In this document: in pieces, positions 5,545-8,255 of the stretch
Position numbering within the stretch: the first letter of the stretch is position 1
Layout of the letters: the number at the start of each line of letters is the position of its first letter
From: an uncultured Bacteroidales bacterium
Lineage (GTDB): Bacteria > Bacteroidota > Bacteroidia > Bacteroidales > Bacteroidaceae
Reading direction: 5' to 3'
Length of the DNA: 8,255 nucleotides
Assembly: GCA_937896105.1 (NCBI GenBank)
Contig: CALBKR010000055.1
Location: forward strand, 1 to 8,255
Program-made: the position numbers and the translations under genes
The notes under the pieces: model-generated
Databases searched by the model: none
What the model saw: only the letters and a program-made list of their open reading frames with translations
Told to the model about the DNA's origin: nothing

Positions 5545-7782
5545 ATGGCGACAAAAAAACATTCATGGAGCTATGACAATGTGGGTGGCTCTACACGTGT
5601 GAAGATTACAAGTGGAGCAGATATTGCCCATCTTGCCGAGCTTGATCTCAAGAAATGGACTGTGCTTTCTTGCCCGACAGTAGGTTTGGATATTGACGAG
5701 AAGAGCCTGAAATATATCGACAAGGATAACGACGGGCGTATTCGCGTAGACGATGTTATCTCTACATCGCAGTGGCTGACTTCGGTTATCAAGGATGCCG
5801 ATTTGTTGTTGAAGGGTGCCGACTGCATTGATGTTGCAGCCTTTAACCAGGAGAATGCCGATGGCAAGATACTCTACAACTCGGCAAAGCAGATATTGGA
5901 AAACCTTGGCAAGGAGGGCACGGTTATCTCCTTGGCTGATACAATGGATAATGCTGCAATCTTTGCCAAGACACGCTTCAATGGTGATGGCGTGATTACA
6001 GAAAAGAGTTCAGAAGTCCCCGAGGAAAATGCGGTCATCTCGTCGATTGTCAATACTCTGGGCGGTGTGATGGACCGCAGTGGCGAGAATGGTGCTAATG
6101 TAGAGCTTATAGAGAAATTCTACCAGCTTCTTGCCGATTATGCAACTTGGTACGATGCAACTGTCGATGCTCCTTATGGCGCAGACACAGACAAAGCCAT
6201 TGAGGCTTATAATGCACTTGATGCAAAGGTTAAGGATTATTTCGTGCGTGCGAAGCTTGCTTCGTTCTCACCAGAGAGCGTGGCGAAACTCGATGTACAG
6301 GCCGGTCTTATTGAGGCTATCAGCGCCGAGAACCTCACAGGCAAGACCGAGGAGATAGCAGCATATCCCATTGCACGCATCACAGGAAAGGCCGATTTGG
6401 ATATGGGTGCAGCGATAAATCCTGCTTGGGCTTCACAGTTCAAGACTCTTTTCTCTATTGTCCAATACAAGGAGAAGACATTGACCGAGGATGCGTGGGC
6501 GGCAATAGGTGCTACCTTTGCCGATTATAATGCGTGGAAGGCTGCCAAGAAAGGCGCTGAGGTCGAGGCCTTGGGCATTGACGCAGTAAAGCAGATGCTT
6601 GCCGATGACAGAAAACAGGCACTGCTCGATCTTGTGGCGCAGGATGCCGAGCTGAAGGAGGTTGCAGAGGGTATTGACCTGGTATGCAAGTTTATGTATA
6701 TATATCGTGATTTCTACCGTTTGCTCCGCAACTACGTTACTTTCCAGGACTTCTACACAAGGGATAAACGTGTCAAGGCTATCTTCCAGAGCGGCCGTTT
6801 GCTGATAGACCAGCGCGAGTGCCGTATGTGTATGCTTGTTGCCGATATGGCAAAACACAACACAATGGCGCCTGCGAGTGGAATGTATCTCGTCTATTGC
6901 GATTGCACAACCAAGGCAAGCGCTGCAAAAAGGAGCATTGTCGCTGCTGTTACGGTAGGTGAGGTCGGTGACCTCTTCGTGGGCAAGAATGCGATATATT
7001 TCGATAACGAGGGCGGTATGTGGGATGCCGTCATAACAAAGATTGTCGACAATCCCATAAGTGTCGGCCAGGCATTCTGGTCGCCCTATCGCCGAATGGC
7101 TACCACTATCGAGAAACTTATCAGCAAGAGCGCTGCAGAGAAGGATGCAGCCGTTATGAAGGATGCTGATGCAAAGATTAATGCGGCTCCCGCAGCCAAG
7201 CCTGCCGATGGGGCAGCCAAGGCTCCTGCGCAGCCGTTCGATATAGCCAAGTTTGCCGGAATTTTCGCAGCCATCGGTATGGCTGTCGGTATGATTGGTA
7301 CGGCGTTAGCAAGTATCTTCAAAGGAGTGTTCGCTCTCAAATGGTGGCAGATAATAATGGTGTTTGTAGGTATTATGCTTGTTATCTCAGGCCCTGCAAT
7401 GATTATGGCATGGCTTAAGCTGCGTCGCCGTAATATCGCTCCGTTGCTCAATGCCAATGGTTGGGCAATAAATGCTTCGGCAAGGGTGAATATACTGTTC
7501 GGCGAGACTTTGACCGACATTGCCAAGTTCCCTAAAATGAAAATCAAGGATCCATACGCAAAGAAGGGGCTTCCTGTGTGGCTCAGATGGCTGCTCTCGT
7601 TGCTTGCTATAGCGGTAGTAGTCGTAGGCTTGTGGCTCGGTAATGTTCTCTCGGGCTTGGGCTGGCGCTCACCGCTGTCTTGCTTTAACAAGGCGAAGAC
7701 CGAGGTGGTTGAGAATAACCAGGATGCAGAGGACGCGCAGGATGATGGCGGTGCAGAGACTGCCGACGGAACGGAGGCTTGA
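5545..7782 (+). CDS. Large EF-hand, three-pass membrane protein of unknown function
   Basis: The 745-residue protein has no signal peptide. Residues 59-70 (DKDNDGRIRVDD) form a canonical EF-hand calcium loop, with Asp at position 12 instead of Glu. Degenerate loop-like stretches recur at 102-113 (QENADGKILYNS), 144-155 (RFNGDGVITEKS) and about 177-188. A mostly helical, charged region follows to about 420. Then comes C426-x2-C429, and C452-x-C454 after 22 residues, a possible metal site. An Ala/Pro linker (about 541-565) leads to predicted membrane segments at about 571-593, 602-624 and 679-701. The Lys/Arg-rich loop at 625-678 (LRRRN, KMKIKDPYAKK) suggests the large N-terminal region is cytoplasmic and the acidic tail (719-745) periplasmic. 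It starts 29 bases after obgE behind an A-rich leader without Shine-Dalgarno sequence, so is probably cotranscribed. I recognise no named family. A calcium-responsive membrane role is only inference. Confidence 0.9.
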   Translation: MATKKHSWSYDNVGGSTRVKITSGADIAHLAELDLKKWTVLSCPTVGLDIDEKSLKYIDKDNDGRIRVDDVISTSQWLTSVIKDADLLLKGADCIDVAAFNQENADGKILYNSAKQILENLGKEGTVISLADTMDNAAIFAKTRFNGDGVITEKSSEVPEENAVISSIVNTLGGVMDRSGENGANVELIEKFYQLLADYATWYDATVDAPYGADTDKAIEAYNALDAKVKDYFVRAKLASFSPESVAKLDVQAGLIEAISAENLTGKTEEIAAYPIARITGKADLDMGAAINPAWASQFKTLFSIVQYKEKTLTEDAWAAIGATFADYNAWKAAKKGAEVEALGIDAVKQMLADDRKQALLDLVAQDAELKEVAEGIDLVCKFMYIYRDFYRLLRNYVTFQDFYTRDKRVKAIFQSGRLLIDQRECRMCMLVADMAKHNTMAPASGMYLVYCDCTTKASAAKRSIVAAVTVGEVGDLFVGKNAIYFDNEGGMWDAVITKIVDNPISVGQAFWSPYRRMATTIEKLISKSAAEKDAAVMKDADAKINAAPAAKPADGAAKAPAQPFDIAKFAGIFAAIGMAVGMIGTALASIFKGVFALKWWQIIMVFVGIMLVISGPAMIMAWLKLRRRNIAPLLNANGWAINASARVNILFGETLTDIAKFPKMKIKDPYAKKGLPVWLRWLLSLLAIAVVVVGLWLGNVLSGLGWRSPLSCFNKAKTEVVENNQDAEDAQDDGGAETADGTEA

Positions 7783-7819
7783 CCTTCATTGTAAGCCTGG
7801 TGATATGGCTGTTTGTTTA

Positions 7820-7846
7820 AGAAGGCGACCAATTTGGTCGCCTTCT
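7820..7846 (+). terminator. Strong hairpin terminator after the EF-hand gene
   Basis: AGAAGGCGACCA pairs perfectly with TGGTCGCCTTCT around a three-base loop (ATT), giving a GC-rich 12-base stem. It lies 37 bases after the stop codon of the EF-hand gene. The following bases are CCTTATATATATAG rather than a clean T-run, so termination may need more than the classic intrinsic mechanism. The placement nevertheless strongly suggests the 3' end of the hpt-adk-obgE transcript. Confidence 0.75.
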
Positions 7847-7997
7847 CCTTATATATATAGTGCTGTCTTTTTGCGCGCTTTGCTTTCGGAAATCACATTT
7901 AACATTATTTAACTACGGAAATACCCCTTTTTGATATTGTTATAGCGCCTGTTCCCTTAACAAAAAGGCTCTTTTTGCTCAAAAAAACATCAAATCC

Positions 7998-8028
7998 TTT
8001 TTTATTAGAAAAATAATTTTTACCTTTG
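7998..8028 (+). promoter_or_regulatory. rpsL (str operon) promoter
   Basis: TACCTTTG at 8021-8028 matches the Bacteroidota -7 consensus TAnnTTTG exactly and is followed by CA. A run of T at about 7998-8003 sits where the -33 TTG element is expected but lacks the G. The spacer is A/T-rich, as in strong ribosomal promoters of this phylum. Transcription should start near 8031, leaving a leader of about 85 bases. Confidence 0.75.
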
Positions 8029-8029
8029 C

Positions 8030-8068
8030 AGTCCAAAATGGACTATAGTGTTTTAGGGGGTCCAATGG
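8030..8068 (+). promoter_or_regulatory. Possible structured leader of rpsL
   Basis: AGTCCA (8030-8035) can pair with TGGACT (8039-8044) around a three-base loop, forming a hairpin at the extreme 5' end of the predicted transcript. The same TGGAC can pair instead with a second GTCCA at 8060-8064. Both copies belong to a near-repeat, GTCCAAAATGG and GTCCAATGG, offset by 29 bases. This could be a site for autoregulation by a ribosomal protein, but the stems are short and function is unproven. Confidence 0.35.
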
Positions 8069-8116
8069 CGTAGAAATATTTAAAAACAATATAATAATAA
8101 TTAAAAATTTAACAAA

Positions 8117-8255
8117 ATGCCTACAATTCAGCAATTAGTAAGAAAAGGCAGAGAGGTTATTGTAGAGAAGAGCAAGTCGCCCGCTCTCGACAACTGTCCG
8201 CAGCGTCGTGGTGTGTGTGTACGTGTTTACACTACAACTCCAAAGAAACCTAACT
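8117..8255 (+). CDS. rpsL: 30S ribosomal protein S12, N-terminal part (runs off right edge)
   Basis: S12 lies at the decoding centre of the small ribosomal subunit and is the streptomycin-resistance locus. Forty-six codons are visible, beginning [20 protein letters not shown] and ending in [20 protein letters not shown], the near-invariant S12 core. Lys43 here (Lys42 in E. coli numbering without Met), where classic streptomycin-resistance changes occur, is the wild-type Lys. It is normally first in the str operon (rpsL-rpsG-fusA), although those genes lie outside the window. The ATG follows an A/T-rich leader with no Shine-Dalgarno sequence. The protein is truncated only by the window edge. 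Confidence 0.97.
   Translation, partial: MPTIQQLVRKGREVIVEKSKSPALDNCPQRRGVCVRVYTTTPKKPN

Larger units (their letters stand above)
7783..8116. other. Intergenic region between the EF-hand gene and rpsL
   Basis: These 334 bases hold no credible gene. From left to right they contain the hairpin that ends the upstream cluster (7820-7846), an A/T-rich stretch, a short inverted repeat CAAAAAG-GCT-CTTTTTG (7961-7977), the rpsL promoter (about 7998-8028) and the rpsL leader with its small GTCCA/TGGAC repeats (8030-8116). Confidence 0.8.

Noticed and set aside
7086..7832. Minus-strand open frame of 248 codons opposite the EF-hand gene
   Set aside because: It overlaps a long plus-strand gene with clear motifs, runs through the terminator hairpin, and its Ala/Ser/Ile-rich translation matches no family; it mirrors the hydrophobic membrane codons.
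1..8255. CRISPR array, tRNA, rRNA, SRP RNA or insertion sequence
   Set aside because: I saw no regularly spaced repeats, cloverleaf-like sequence, 4.5S RNA hallmark or transposase; apart from the folD break the window is ordinary chromosomal genes.

Overview
The window looks like core chromosome of a Bacteroidales bacterium (Bacteroides/Prevotella/Muribaculaceae-like; I cannot fix the genus). Three things support this. Promoters upstream of hpt and rpsL carry the Bacteroidota -7 element TAnnTTTG. Start codons are preceded by A/T-rich leaders without Shine-Dalgarno sequences. The encoded FolD, Ffh, Hpt, short-LID Adk, Obg and S12 sequences, plus a DUF4831-type protein, are all of Bacteroidales character.

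Layout. Positions 1-2908 are read on the minus strand, in the order DUF4831-like exported protein, ffh (signal recognition particle GTPase), 5' part of folD, with gaps of 22 and 43 bases. A 219-base A/T-rich divergent region (2909-3127) holds outward-facing promoters. Positions 3128-7782 form a plus-strand cluster: hpt (purine salvage), adk (adenylate kinase), obgE (ribosome-assembly GTPase) and a 745-residue EF-hand membrane protein of unknown function. A strong hairpin at 7820-7846 closes the cluster. A 270-base A/T-rich spacer with a textbook promoter and a possibly structured leader then precedes rpsL (S12), which runs off the right edge.

How they fit together. Most genes serve growth: co-translational membrane targeting (Ffh), nucleotide supply (Hpt, Adk), ribosome maturation (Obg) and the ribosome itself (S12). 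Two proteins are uncharacterised: the exported DUF4831-like protein upstream of ffh, and the EF-hand protein downstream of obgE.

Most notable points. (1) The folD frame keeps recognisable FolD sequence for only about 75 residues. It then continues, still open and in frame, into unrelated sequence to the window edge. GC falls at the same place from about 53% (229-452) to about 38% (1-228) by hand count. This is either a real rearrangement or an assembly chimera. (2) The EF-hand protein combines one canonical and up to three degenerate calcium-loop-like motifs, a CxxC...CxC cysteine cluster, three membrane segments and an acidic tail. It is the best candidate here for undescribed biology. No CRISPR array, tRNA, rRNA or insertion sequence was seen.
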